From: Pseudacidovorax intermedius
GTDB taxonomy: Bacteria; Pseudomonadota; Gammaproteobacteria; Burkholderiales; Burkholderiaceae_C
Assembly (NCBI RefSeq): GCF_001476815.1
Contig: NZ_LDSL01000009.1
Location: forward strand, 1-64,000
Direction: 5' to 3'
Length of the DNA stretch: 64,000 bases
Positions 42,529-51,057 of the stretch are shown piece by piece (within the stretch, counting starts at the first letter, position 1; every line of letters starts with the position of its first letter). The notes beneath the pieces are model-generated. The model did not search any database and was not told where the DNA came from. It saw only the letters and a program-made list of their open reading frames with translations. Both the position numbers and the translations under genes were made by a program.

Positions 42529-43061
42529 GCCTCGCCAACCTGCACGGCCGTGCGGCCTGGGTCTTCGAAGAAGACGACTACGACATCGACCTCATCGTCG
42601 GCGTGCGCAACATCAAGATCACCGACGTGAAGGAATTGGCCGCGCTGGCCATGGCCGACTACGTGCCGGACTTCGCGGCCACCGTCGCCCGGGGCGACCT
42701 GCTGGTGGGCGGCGAGAACTTCGGCTACGGCCATCCGCACTACCCGGCCATGCGCGCCATGCGGCACCTGGGCATCGCGGCGGTGATCGCCGAGTCCTTC
42801 TCGCCGGGTTTCTTCCGCGGCGAGACGAGCATGGGCTTTCCGCTCATCACCTGCCCGGGCATCCGGGCGGCGACGGCGCGCGCCGACACGCTGTCGGTGG
42901 ACTGGGCGACCAGCCAGGTCACCAACCACCGCAGCGGCCAGGTGCTGGCGCTGCAGCCCTTCTCGGCCTCCGAGCGCGGCATGCTCGAAGCCGGCGGGCT
43001 CATCCCCTACCTGCAGCGCCGGCTGGCCGCGGCCAAGGGCGCGACGGCGCCCGCGGCCTGA
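42525..43061 (+). CDS. Aconitase-superfamily hydratase, small subunit (LeuD/DmdB-like)
   Basis: A 178-residue swivel-domain subunit coupled by ATGA overlap to the large subunit. It has AAVIAESFSPGFFRGETSMGFPLITC, the typical core, and GGENFGYGHPHYPA where LeuD-type proteins normally have N-F-G-x-G-S-S-R-E-H. The SSR substrate-binding triplet is thus replaced by H-P-H, implying a different substrate carboxylate contact. It provides the substrate-recognition loop for the holoenzyme. Confidence 0.9.
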   Translation: MSLANLHGRAAWVFEEDDYDIDLIVGVRNIKITDVKELAALAMADYVPDFAATVARGDLLVGGENFGYGHPHYPAMRAMRHLGIAAVIAESFSPGFFRGETSMGFPLITCPGIRAATARADTLSVDWATSQVTNHRSGQVLALQPFSASERGMLEAGGLIPYLQRRLAAAKGATAPAA

Positions 43062-43148
43062 GAAGCGCCGCCCCGGCGCCGGCCCTTTCATTCACCGACC
43101 CTGGCCGTGCCTGCACCGGGCGGCGGCCCCATCGAACGGAGACCTGCC

Positions 43149-44036
43149 ATGACCTCTTCCTCTTCCCGCCAGGCGCTGCGCGCCCGCATCGACCGCGGCG
43201 ACACCCTGTGGTTCGGCGGCGCGCAGGACGCGCTGTCGGCCCTGCTGGTGGACCAGTCGGACTTCGACGGCATCTTCAGCACCGGCTTCGGCATCTCGGC
43301 CGCGCTGCTGGGCCAGCCCGACATGGAGCTCTACACGCTCAGCGAGAACGTGGCCACGGTCGACCGCATGGCCCACGTGGTGACCAAGCCCATCTTCGTG
43401 GATGCGGACACGGGCTACGGCAGCGTGCTCAACGTGGGCCGCACCGTGCGCGAATTCGAGAAGGCCGGCGCCGCCGCCCTGCAGCTGGAAGACCAGGTCA
43501 GCCCCAAGCGCTGCCCGGCCGCCACCACCACGTCCACGCTGGTGTCGGTGAACGACGCGCTGGCCCGCATCAAGGCCGCGCTCGATGCGCGCACCGACCC
43601 CGATCTGCTGATCGTCGCGCGCACCGACGCCATGGACCCGGCCGAAGCGCTGGACCGCGCGGCGCGCTATGCCGAGGCGGGGGCGGACCTGATCCAGCCC
43701 ATCTCCCGCACCTTCAACAGTTACGAGCAGCTGGTGCAGCTACGCGAGGCCTGCGGCCGCCGCCTGTCGCTGCAGCTGATGGCCGGCACCTGGATGACGG
43801 CGCTCACCCGCACCCAGATCGAGAGCGTGGCGGCCTTCGCGTCCTATCCCATCGCCAGCCTGCTGACCACCGTGCACACCGTGCAGGCCAACCTGGCCGA
43901 GCTGGCCCGCCGTCGCTCGGGCGACTTCGACGACCTGCCCTTCGCGCAGACCACGATGGCCGACTTCAAGCAGCTGATCGGCTGGCATGCGCTGGAGGCG
44001 CGGCAGGCGCACTACGAGACCGGCGCCGCGCGCTGA
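43149..44036 (+). CDS. Isocitrate lyase/PEP mutase-family enzyme (2,3-dimethylmalate lyase-like)
   Basis: A 295-residue TIM-barrel lyase. Mg-binding and catalytic motifs: IFVDADTGYGS, LQLEDQVSPKRC (the K-R/K-C loop with catalytic Cys), IVARTDAMDPAEALDRAARYAEAGADLI and LQLMAGTW. Members include methylisocitrate lyase, oxaloacetate hydrolase and 2,3-dimethylmalate lyase, the partner of dimethylmaleate hydratase in nicotinate fermentation. Directly after the two hydratase subunits, a hydrate-then-cleave sequence giving pyruvate plus a short acid is the simplest reading (inference). GGAG precedes the ATG. Confidence 0.9.
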   Translation: MTSSSSRQALRARIDRGDTLWFGGAQDALSALLVDQSDFDGIFSTGFGISAALLGQPDMELYTLSENVATVDRMAHVVTKPIFVDADTGYGSVLNVGRTVREFEKAGAAALQLEDQVSPKRCPAATTTSTLVSVNDALARIKAALDARTDPDLLIVARTDAMDPAEALDRAARYAEAGADLIQPISRTFNSYEQLVQLREACGRRLSLQLMAGTWMTALTRTQIESVAAFASYPIASLLTTVHTVQANLAELARRRSGDFDDLPFAQTTMADFKQLIGWHALEARQAHYETGAAR

Positions 44037-44109
44037 GCGGCGGACGCTGGGCTGCAATCCGGCAACGACGACAACCTTTCCCCACAGAACGATTCAGGAG
44101 CAAGACACC

Positions 44110-45105
44110 GTGCGCACTTTCACCTTCCTCGCCCGCCTCGTCATGGCAGGCACCCTGTCCCTGGGCCTGGCCGCCACGGCCTCGGCGCAGGGCGCTGCCT
44201 ATCCGACCAAGCCGATCCGCCTGGTCGTGCCCTATCCGGCCGGCGGCGCCACCGATGTGGCCGCCCGCACGCTGCAGCCGCGCCTGCAGGAAGAGCTGGG
44301 CCAGCCCGTGATCGTGGAAAACCGTCCCGGCGCCGGCGGCAACATCGCCATGAACAACGTGGCGCTGAGCCCGGCCGACGGCCATTCGCTGGCCATGACG
44401 CTGACCGGCATGCTCTCCATCAACCCGGTGATCTACAAGAAAGCCGGCTTCGAGGCCGCGGACTTCACGCCGGTGGCGCGCGTGTCGCTGGCGCCGCTGC
44501 TGCTGGTGGTGCCCGAGAAGTCGCCCTACAAGAACGTGAAGGAGCTGCTGGAGGCCGGCAAGAAGGCCGGCAAGGGCGGCATGGCCTACGGCTCGGCCGG
44601 CGCCGGCGGCCTGTCGCACCTGGCGTCCGAGTCGGTCAACAGCCATGCCAACGGCAACTTCACGCACGTGCCCTACAAGGGCGGCGCGCCGCTGGTGCAG
44701 GCGCTGATGGCCAACGAAGTCGCCTGGGGCCTGCTGGGCACGGGCGACGTGCGCAGCTTCATCCAGTCGGGCAAGCTCAAGGCCATCGGCCAGCTGCGCC
44801 AGGGCCGCTCGGAGCTGTGGCCCGAGGTGCCCACGCTGACCGAGCAGGGCGTGCCCGGCGGCGTGGACTTCGACGTGTGGTTCGGCGTGGTGGCCCCGGC
44901 CAAGACGCCCGCACCCGTCGTCAAGCTGCTGAGCGAGAAGATCGCCAAGATCACCGCCGAGCCCGCCTTCCGCCAGCGCCTGCTCGACCTGGGCGGCGTG
45001 GCCCCCGCCAGCGGCAACACGCCCGAAGCCTTCGCCGAAGTGCTCAAGCGCGAACTGGCCGTGCTGCCCAAGGCGGCGCAGGAGGCGGGGTTGCAGTTGG
45101 ACTGA
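44110..45105 (+). CDS. Bug/TctC-family substrate-binding protein
   Basis: A 331-residue Bug receptor, start GTG at 44110 after CAGGAGC. Signal peptide FLARLVMAGTLSLGLAATASAQ, then YPTKPIRLVVPYPAGGATDVAAR, GQPVIVENRPGAGG and HVPYKGGAPLVQALMAN. Downstream of the hydratase and lyase genes it probably delivers the dicarboxylate substrate. A good intrinsic terminator follows it. Confidence 0.93.
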   Translation: MRTFTFLARLVMAGTLSLGLAATASAQGAAYPTKPIRLVVPYPAGGATDVAARTLQPRLQEELGQPVIVENRPGAGGNIAMNNVALSPADGHSLAMTLTGMLSINPVIYKKAGFEAADFTPVARVSLAPLLLVVPEKSPYKNVKELLEAGKKAGKGGMAYGSAGAGGLSHLASESVNSHANGNFTHVPYKGGAPLVQALMANEVAWGLLGTGDVRSFIQSGKLKAIGQLRQGRSELWPEVPTLTEQGVPGGVDFDVWFGVVAPAKTPAPVVKLLSEKIAKITAEPAFRQRLLDLGGVAPASGNTPEAFAEVLKRELAVLPKAAQEAGLQLD

Positions 45106-45135
45106 AGCGGGCGCGCTTCGGCGCCGCAGGATCCC

Positions 45136-45175
45136 GCAGCGCGTGGCATCCGGCGCCGCGCGCTGCTTGTCTTTT
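45136..45175 (+). terminator. Rho-independent terminator after the hydratase/lyase/Bug operon
   Basis: An 8-bp perfect stem (gcagcgcg 45136-45143, cgcgctgc 45159-45166) with a 15-base loop is followed by ttgtcttttt, a clear T-run on the plus strand. It closes the operon that starts at 41239 and lies before the convergent tautomerase gene. Confidence 0.75.
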
Positions 45176-45199
45176 TGGGCCTGTGATCCGGGTCCTGCT

Positions 45200-45595
45200 T
45201 CAGGCTTCGCCCGGCGTCCAGTCCGGACTGAAGCCGCCCAGGGTGGGGTGGTACATCTCATCGCCGTCGTGCTGGGTGAACTCGACGTTCAGCCGATCCT
45301 TGCGCAGGCCCAGGATCTCGATGCAGTGCGCGCACAGCGCCCTGGCGACGGCCATCCGCAACTCGGCAGGGCGGCCGCGGCGGATGTCCAGCATCATCAG
45401 CGACACCGGCACCGGCTCGCCGCCCACCTCCGGAATGCGCCAGAGGCCGCCCTCCCCCAGTTCGCGGATCGCCACGCTGATGCGGCGGATGTCCACCTCC
45501 ATCATTTGCGCGTAGGTCCGGCTCATCGCGGCGGCCAAGCGTTGCTTGTTGTCGGCGGCGTAGCGGCCGTTCACGTCCAGTTGAAGGTAGGGCAT
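45200..45595 (-). CDS. Tautomerase-superfamily protein (Pro1 type)
   Basis: A 131-residue protein with Pro right after the start Met (MPYLQLDVNGRYAADNKQ), the tautomerase catalytic residue. The length, about twice that of 4-oxalocrotonate tautomerase, fits the MSAD/CaaD/MIF-like group with two beta-alpha-beta units; VDIRRISVAIRELGEGG and LNVEFTQHDGDEMYHP lie in the second half. GAGGAG precedes the ATG. It may isomerise an enol or hydrate intermediate from the neighbouring pathway. Confidence 0.82.
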   Translation of the reverse strand: MPYLQLDVNGRYAADNKQRLAAAMSRTYAQMMEVDIRRISVAIRELGEGGLWRIPEVGGEPVPVSLMMLDIRRGRPAELRMAVARALCAHCIEILGLRKDRLNVEFTQHDGDEMYHPTLGGFSPDWTPGEA

Positions 45596-45730
45596 GGCGT
45601 CTCCTCGGTGGTCGGGTCGGCGCGCTGGCGACCCTGCGCGCATCCTGATGTGCGGCGCACCCTGGCATGATGCCCGACCGGTCCCCGGCCGCGTTCCTGA
45701 ACCACACCAATCCACAAACAGGAGATGCCC

Positions 45731-46708
45731 ATGTCCCCCCGCCCCTCCCGCCGCCCGGTGCTGCTCGCCGGCGCCTTCACCGCCCTCGCCCTGGCCGCCG
45801 GCGCGGCCTGCGCCCAGGCGCAGTGGCCCGCCAAGCCCATCCACTTCGTCGTGCCCTTCTCGGCCGGCGGCGCCAACGACCTGATGGCGCGCGCCGCGGC
45901 CGATGGCGCCTCCAAGGCGCTGGGCCAGCCCATCGTGGTGGACAACAAGCCCGGCGCTGGCGCCATGCTGGGCACCGACGTGGTGGCCAAGAGCGCGCCG
46001 GACGGCTACACCTTTCTGGTCAGCGCGGCGGGCGTGGTGTCCAACAGCATGATCCGCAAGGTGCCCTACAAGGACAGCGACCTGGTGCCCGTGGCCATGA
46101 TCGGCCTGGCGCCCTCGGTGATCGTGGCGCCGGCCAATTCGCCGTACAAGGACCTGACCGATTTCGTCAACAAGTCCAAGCAGGGCCAGGGCCTGCACTT
46201 CGCCACCGCCGGCACGGGCAGCACGCCGCATTTCGTCGAAGGCCTGCTGGAGAAGAACTACGGCGCCAAGCTGGACGTGGTGCCCTACAAGAGCGGCTCC
46301 GAATCCATCACCGCGGTGCTCAGCGGCCAGGTGGACGCCACCTCCGAGGCCAGCATCGTGGTGCTGCCCTACATCAAGGCCGGCAAGCTCAAGGCCCTGG
46401 CCACCACCTGGACGCAGCGCATCTCGGCCTACCCCGAGCTGCCCACCGCCGCCGAACTGGGCTTCAAGGACATCCGCATCGCCCACTGGGCCGGCGTGCA
46501 TGCGCCGGCGGGCACGCCGCCCGCCATCCTGGACAAGATGGCCGAGGCCGTGGACAAGGCCATGAAGGACCCGGCCACCGTGCAGCGCCTCAAGGGCATG
46601 GGCATCGAGCCGATGGGCGGCACCCGCGCCAGCTTCGTCAAGTTCGTGGACGAGGAGCGGGCGCGGCTGGGTGCGGTGGTCAAGGCCACCGGCATGAAGG
46701 AGGAATAG
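45731..46708 (+). CDS. Bug/TctC-family substrate-binding protein
   Basis: A 325-residue Bug receptor. The ATG at 45731 is chosen because CAGGAG sits 6 bases before it; another ATG at 45725 is too close to that site. Signal peptide VLLAGAFTALALAAGAACAQ, then WPAKPIHFVVPFSAGGANDLMAR, GQPIVVDNKPGAGAMLG and VVPYKSGSESITAVLSGQ. It is monocistronic and divergent from the tautomerase gene. Confidence 0.92.
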   Translation: MSPRPSRRPVLLAGAFTALALAAGAACAQAQWPAKPIHFVVPFSAGGANDLMARAAADGASKALGQPIVVDNKPGAGAMLGTDVVAKSAPDGYTFLVSAAGVVSNSMIRKVPYKDSDLVPVAMIGLAPSVIVAPANSPYKDLTDFVNKSKQGQGLHFATAGTGSTPHFVEGLLEKNYGAKLDVVPYKSGSESITAVLSGQVDATSEASIVVLPYIKAGKLKALATTWTQRISAYPELPTAAELGFKDIRIAHWAGVHAPAGTPPAILDKMAEAVDKAMKDPATVQRLKGMGIEPMGGTRASFVKFVDEERARLGAVVKATGMKEE

Positions 46709-46894
46709 CCCGCCCGGTCGCGGCCTCGTCCTACACCTGAACCAGGGCTGAAACGACCTGTCAGGGTGGATTCACGGCGCCTGCCTAGCATGCGCCGGCA
46801 TGATGAACGACAGGGCCAGGGGGCCGATTTTCAAGACGGCCGGCCCCGCGCGCGGCAAGCAACGGGCGGCTGAAGCCGGCCGGCGGGGCGCCGC
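46709..46894 (+). promoter_or_regulatory. Intergenic region ahead of the envelope glycosyltransferase operon
   Basis: These 186 bases carry no supported gene. A direct repeat caggg-N12-caggg occurs near 46747-46768 (a possible binding site, unproven). The promoter of the operon starting at 46895 must lie here because the upstream Bug gene is functionally unrelated. Confidence 0.3.
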
Positions 46895-47500
46895 ATGATG
46901 CGCCCGGACATGGGCCTGTTCCTGGCCATGACGGCCGGGCCGACGCCCAATTCCTGGTTGTTAGCGATCGCTTGCTTCCTGGCGCGCAACGGCCCGTGGC
47001 TGAGCGCGGGGTTGATGGGATGGGCGGCCTTACGGCATCCGCGGCAGCGGCCGTACCTGCTGGCCCTGCTGGCCGCCGCCGCGGTGGCGGCGCCAGTCGC
47101 CCATGCACTGGCCCAGGTTCTGGCCTTCCCGCGGCCCTTCATGCTGGGCGTGACGCCGGCCTACCTGCCCCATGGCGGCAGCGAAGGGTTGCCGAGCACG
47201 CACGCCACGGTCATGAGCCTGGTGGCGCTGGGCCTGCTGGCACGGCCGGGACTGCGCCAGGTGGGCATGGTCGCGGCCGGCGCTGCCCTGGCGACGGGCT
47301 GGGCGCGAATTCATGTCGGCGTGCACTTCCCCTTGGACGTTGTAGGAGGCTTCCTGCTCGCCGCCCTCCTGCTGGCCGCATTCCTGGCCGCGCTGCGCCA
47401 CCTGCGCGCCGCCCGCGAATCCGCCCTGCCGGCCGGCGCCAAGCCCTCCCGCGCGGCGGCCGCCATCGCCGCCCTCCACCGCCAGGAACCGTTGTCATGA
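46895..47500 (+). CDS. PAP2-family phosphatase
   Basis: A 201-residue membrane phosphatase with several hydrophobic helices. The three PAP2 motifs are visible in partial form: FPRP (motif 1 end), GLPSTHATVM (motif 2, with His) and ARIHVGVHFPLDVVGG (motif 3, with nucleophilic His). Related proteins dephosphorylate undecaprenyl pyrophosphate or lipid A phosphates. Its stop overlaps the GT2 gene, linking it to glycolipid modification. Ends in a charged tail. Confidence 0.88.
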   Translation: MMRPDMGLFLAMTAGPTPNSWLLAIACFLARNGPWLSAGLMGWAALRHPRQRPYLLALLAAAAVAAPVAHALAQVLAFPRPFMLGVTPAYLPHGGSEGLPSTHATVMSLVALGLLARPGLRQVGMVAAGAALATGWARIHVGVHFPLDVVGGFLLAALLLAAFLAALRHLRAARESALPAGAKPSRAAAAIAALHRQEPLS

Positions 47501-48528
47501 GCGTCGCCCTGCACGCCCCCCCCGCGCACCTCCAGGTCGTCCCGGACGACGAGGTCGTCGCCCAGCCGCCCATCCCGAGGCATGCGGCCGCGCTGTCCTG
47601 CGTGATCCCCTGCTACAACGAAGCCGGCAACCTCAAGCTGCTGCTGCCCCTGCTGGAGCGGCTGCTGCAGGCCAGCGGCCTGCGCTGGGAGGTGATCGTG
47701 GTGGACGACGGCAGCAGCGACGCCACGGCCGACGTGGCACGCACCTGGTGCCAGCTGGCCGGCTTCCGCCTGGTGCGGCTGTCGCGCAACTTCGGCAAGG
47801 AGGCCGCGCTGAGCGCCGGCCTCAAGGCCGCCAAGGGCGACGCGGTGGTGCTGCTCGACGGCGACCTGCAGCATTCGCCCGACCTGATCGGCCAGATGGT
47901 GGCCCAGTGGCGCGGCGGCGCCGAGGTGGTGTACGCCGTGCGCGAGAACCGCGCCGACGAGAGCGCCCTCAAGCGCTGGGGCACCAGCCTGTTCTACCGG
48001 CTGGTCAACGTCTCCAGCCGCACGCCGCTGCCTGAAGACGCGGGCGACTTCCGCCTCATGGACCGCAAGGTGGTCGACGCCCTGCTCGCCCTGCCCGAGC
48101 GCAACCGCTTCATGAAGGGGCTGTACGCCTGGGTCGGCTTCAAGACCGTGGCCCTGCCCTACACGCCCGCCCCGCGCGCCGAGGGCGAGAGCCGCTTCGG
48201 CGCGCTGCGGCTGCTGCACCTGGCGCTGGACGGCATCACCGCCTTCACCACCTGGCCGCTGCGGCTCATCAGCGTGATCGGGCTGCTGCTCGCGATTCCG
48301 GCACTGGGCTATGGCGTCTACCTGGTGCTGGACCACTTCATCTCGGGCAGCGACGTGCCCGGCTGGTCCACCATCGTGGTGAGCCTGATGTTCTTCATGG
48401 GCATCCAGCTGGTGTCCGTGGGCATCGTGGGTGAATACGTGGGCCGCATCTTCGAGGAAGTGAAGGCGCGCCCCCTGTTCCTGGTGCGCGAGGAGCACGG
48501 CAGCGGCCTGTCGGAGCCGGGCCCGTGA
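47497..48528 (+). CDS. Glycosyltransferase family 2, ArnC/GtrB-like
   Basis: A 343-residue membrane-attached GT2. N-terminal GT-A domain: CVIPCYNEAGNL, VIVVDDGSSD, NFGKEAALSAGL, DLQHSPDL; then YRLVNVSSRTPLPEDAGDFRLMDRKV. Two C-terminal helices (LISVIGLLLAIPALGYGVYLVL; TIVVSLMFFMGIQLVSVGIVGEYVGR) close it. This is the polyisoprenyl-phosphate sugar transferase architecture of ArnC, GtrB and DPM1. It makes the undecaprenyl-phosphate sugar used by the GT39 enzyme next to it. Confidence 0.93.
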   Translation: MSVALHAPPAHLQVVPDDEVVAQPPIPRHAAALSCVIPCYNEAGNLKLLLPLLERLLQASGLRWEVIVVDDGSSDATADVARTWCQLAGFRLVRLSRNFGKEAALSAGLKAAKGDAVVLLDGDLQHSPDLIGQMVAQWRGGAEVVYAVRENRADESALKRWGTSLFYRLVNVSSRTPLPEDAGDFRLMDRKVVDALLALPERNRFMKGLYAWVGFKTVALPYTPAPRAEGESRFGALRLLHLALDGITAFTTWPLRLISVIGLLLAIPALGYGVYLVLDHFISGSDVPGWSTIVVSLMFFMGIQLVSVGIVGEYVGRIFEEVKARPLFLVREEHGSGLSEPGP

Positions 48529-50180
48529 GCCTCGCCGCGCAGGCGCGCGGCAGCTGGCAGCGTGGCGATTCGGTGTTTCTTCTGCTGGCGGGCCTCTGGC
48601 TCGCCCTCACGGCCGGGCTGCGGCCGCTGACGGCGCCCGACGAGGGCCGCTATGCCGGCGTGGCCCATGCCATGCTGCAGTCGGGCGACTGGATCGTGCC
48701 GCGGCTCGACGGCCTGCCCTTCTTCCACAAGCCGCCGCTCTTCTACTGGATCGCCGGCGGCGCCATGCGCGTCTTCGGCGTGCACGAGTGGGCGGCGCGG
48801 CTGCCCTCGGTGCTGGGCGCCTGGCTGGCGGCGGCGGCGCTCTATGCCTTTTTGCGGCGGCATGGGGATGCGCGGCAAGCGCGCTGGTCGGCGCTGATCC
48901 TGTGCACCTGCCCCTTCTTCTTCGTCGGCGCCCAGTTCGCCAACCTGGACATGCTGGTGGCCGGCTGCATCTCCGCCACCATCGCCTGCGCGGCCGACGC
49001 GCTGCTGCGCCGCGACGCCGGCGCGCCCTGGCGCCTGCCGCTGGCCGGCGCCTTCGCGGGTGCGGCCCTCGGCCTGCTGGCCAAGGGGCTGATCGGCCTG
49101 GTGCTGCCCGGCGCGGTCATCGTGCTGTGGGCGCTGCTGGCGCGCCGCGGGCGCACCGCCCTGCGGCTGGCCGCCTGGTGGCCGGGCTGGCTCCTGATGC
49201 TGGCCATCGCCGGGCCGTGGTTCGTGGCCATGCAGCTGCGCTATGCGCAGTTCTTCGACTACTTCGTCATCACGCAGCATTTCCGCCGCTTTGCCGACAG
49301 CGGCTTCAACAACCAGCATCCGCTGTGGTTCTACCTGCCGGTGATCCTGGGCCTGTGCCTGCCCTGGACGCCCTGGCTGCTGGGCTGGCTGCGGCGCCCG
49401 GCCGCGGACGGCGTGACCCCGTCCTCCGACGACCGGGCGGTGCGCCTGCTCATGGGGGCGTGGCTGGGCGTGATCGTCGTCTTCTTCTCGCTGCCGCGGT
49501 CCAAGCTGGTGGGCTACGTGCTGCCGGCGCTGCCGCCGCTGGCCGCGCTGGTGGCGGGCGGCCTGGCGCGGGCGCTGCGCGCGCCGGACCCGGCCGCGCA
49601 GGACCTGGGCGAGACGCGCACCCGTCGTCCCATCCGCGCGCTGGCCGCCACCGGCGGCGTGGCGGCCGCGCTCTGCGTGGCGGCGGTGCTGGTGGCCGGC
49701 CATGTCGGGACCCCGCCCGATGCCCGGCTGCGGCTGCCGGCCGGCCAGGCCGTCGCGCCCGGCGACCGGGTGGTGATGCTGGACCGCTATTACTACGAGC
49801 TGCCCTTCTACTGGCGCCTGCATGGGCCGGTGGTGGTGGCCGGCGACTGGCGGCCCGCCGTGGCCCAGGCCAGCGACAACTGGCGCAAGGAACTGGCCGA
49901 CGCCGGCGACTTCGAGCCCGAGGCCCGCGCCCGCTGGCTGCAGCCCATCGCGGCCCAGCCGGCCCAGGTCTGCAGTGGCGGCGGCGGCACGGGGCGCACC
50001 TGGGTCATCGGCCCCTCCAATGCACAGCTGATCGCACCCTGGGTGCTGGGCATGGACCTGGTGACCTTCGGCACCGAGATCGCCGTCTGGCGCCACGACG
50101 CCCACCCCAGCGACGGTGCCGACTGCCTGGCCCGGGACATGACGCGCGGCGCCCTGCCGGCCTGGACGGGGGCGCCATGA
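48525..50180 (+). CDS. Glycosyltransferase family 39 (ArnT-like) membrane protein
   Basis: A 551-residue polytopic enzyme with a GTG start overlapping the GT2 stop. The first periplasmic loop has the GT39/ArnT signature PDEGRYAGVAHAML followed by GDWIVPRLDGLPFFHKPPLFYW, with catalytic Asp-Glu. Multiple membrane helices and a C-terminal soluble domain follow. ArnT transfers aminoarabinose from undecaprenyl phosphate to lipid A; related enzymes transfer other sugars. The other Arn enzymes (ArnA, B, D) are absent, so the sugar here is unknown. Confidence 0.92.
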   Translation: MSLAAQARGSWQRGDSVFLLLAGLWLALTAGLRPLTAPDEGRYAGVAHAMLQSGDWIVPRLDGLPFFHKPPLFYWIAGGAMRVFGVHEWAARLPSVLGAWLAAAALYAFLRRHGDARQARWSALILCTCPFFFVGAQFANLDMLVAGCISATIACAADALLRRDAGAPWRLPLAGAFAGAALGLLAKGLIGLVLPGAVIVLWALLARRGRTALRLAAWWPGWLLMLAIAGPWFVAMQLRYAQFFDYFVITQHFRRFADSGFNNQHPLWFYLPVILGLCLPWTPWLLGWLRRPAADGVTPSSDDRAVRLLMGAWLGVIVVFFSLPRSKLVGYVLPALPPLAALVAGGLARALRAPDPAAQDLGETRTRRPIRALAATGGVAAALCVAAVLVAGHVGTPPDARLRLPAGQAVAPGDRVVMLDRYYYELPFYWRLHGPVVVAGDWRPAVAQASDNWRKELADAGDFEPEARARWLQPIAAQPAQVCSGGGGTGRTWVIGPSNAQLIAPWVLGMDLVTFGTEIAVWRHDAHPSDGADCLARDMTRGALPAWTGAP

Positions 50181-51046
50181 GCGACGACACGCGAGCGCCC
50201 GGCGCCGCGAACAGCGCCGCCGCAGAAACGGCACCGCTGCGCCGCCTGTGCATCTGCGCCGACGACTACGGCCTGTCCCCCGGCATCGACCGCGCCATCC
50301 TGCAGCTGATCGAACAGGGCATGGTGACCGCCACCAGCGCCATGGTGCTGCGCCAGGCCTGGACGGCGGACGCGGCCCTGCTGCGCGACCAGCCGCCCAC
50401 CCAGGTGGATGCCGGCCTGCACATCGACCTGACCTGCGTGGACGGCTCGGCGCTGGAGGCCAGCCTGGCCGGCCTGGCGCTGCGCGCCATGCTGCTGCCG
50501 CGCGGCAGCGCCTACTGGCGCCCCATCCTGCGCGAGCAGCTCGACCGTTTCGAGGACGCCATGGGCCGCGCACCCAGCCACGTCGACGGCCACCGTCACG
50601 TGCACCAGCTGCCGGGCGTGCGCGAGACCTTGGCCGAGCTGCTGCAGGCGCGCTACGGCCGCGACCTGCCGTGGCTGCGCGGCACCCGGCCCGGTCCGGC
50701 GGTGGGTGCGGTGGCATTGAAGCAGCGCGTGATCCATGGGCTGGGCGGCTGGGGCAACCGCCGGCTGGCCAAGCGCGCGGGGCTGGCGCTCAGCGGCCGG
50801 CTGCTGGGCGTGTATGGCTTCGATCGTGATGCGCAGGCCTATGCCGCGTCGCTGGACGCCTGGCTGCGGCAATGCCGCGACGGCGACGTGCTGATGTGCC
50901 ATCCGGCGGTGGACAGCACGCCCGACGACGGCATCGCCGCGGCGCGCCAGCACGAGTACGCGGCACTGTGCGCGCTCGACCCGGCCCAGGTGGCCCGGCG
51001 CTGGGGCGTGCAGCTGGCGGCGCCGCACCGGCTGGCCTGCGGCTGA
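50177..51046 (+). CDS. YdjC/ChbG-family carbohydrate deacetylase
   Basis: A 289-residue YdjC-fold protein. Metal and catalytic motifs: CICADDYGLSPGIDRAIL, AGLHIDLT, HVDGHRHVHQLPGV and CHPAVDSTPDD. ChbG removes acetyl groups from chito-oligosaccharides; hopanoid-biosynthesis HpnK and lipid-linked relatives act on membrane glycolipids. Its ATG overlaps the GT39 stop. In this operon it could deacetylate the transferred amino sugar, in the role ArnD plays in the Arn system (inference). Confidence 0.9.
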   Translation: MSDDTRAPGAANSAAAETAPLRRLCICADDYGLSPGIDRAILQLIEQGMVTATSAMVLRQAWTADAALLRDQPPTQVDAGLHIDLTCVDGSALEASLAGLALRAMLLPRGSAYWRPILREQLDRFEDAMGRAPSHVDGHRHVHQLPGVRETLAELLQARYGRDLPWLRGTRPGPAVGAVALKQRVIHGLGGWGNRRLAKRAGLALSGRLLGVYGFDRDAQAYAASLDAWLRQCRDGDVLMCHPAVDSTPDDGIAAARQHEYAALCALDPAQVARRWGVQLAAPHRLACG

Positions 51047-51057
51047 AAGGTCGCGTC

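Noticed and set aside
41239-43061. Assignment as leuC/leuD of leucine biosynthesis
   Set aside because: No leuA or leuB nearby, an IclR regulator and lyase in the operon, and a non-canonical small-subunit motif argue for a catabolic hydratase.
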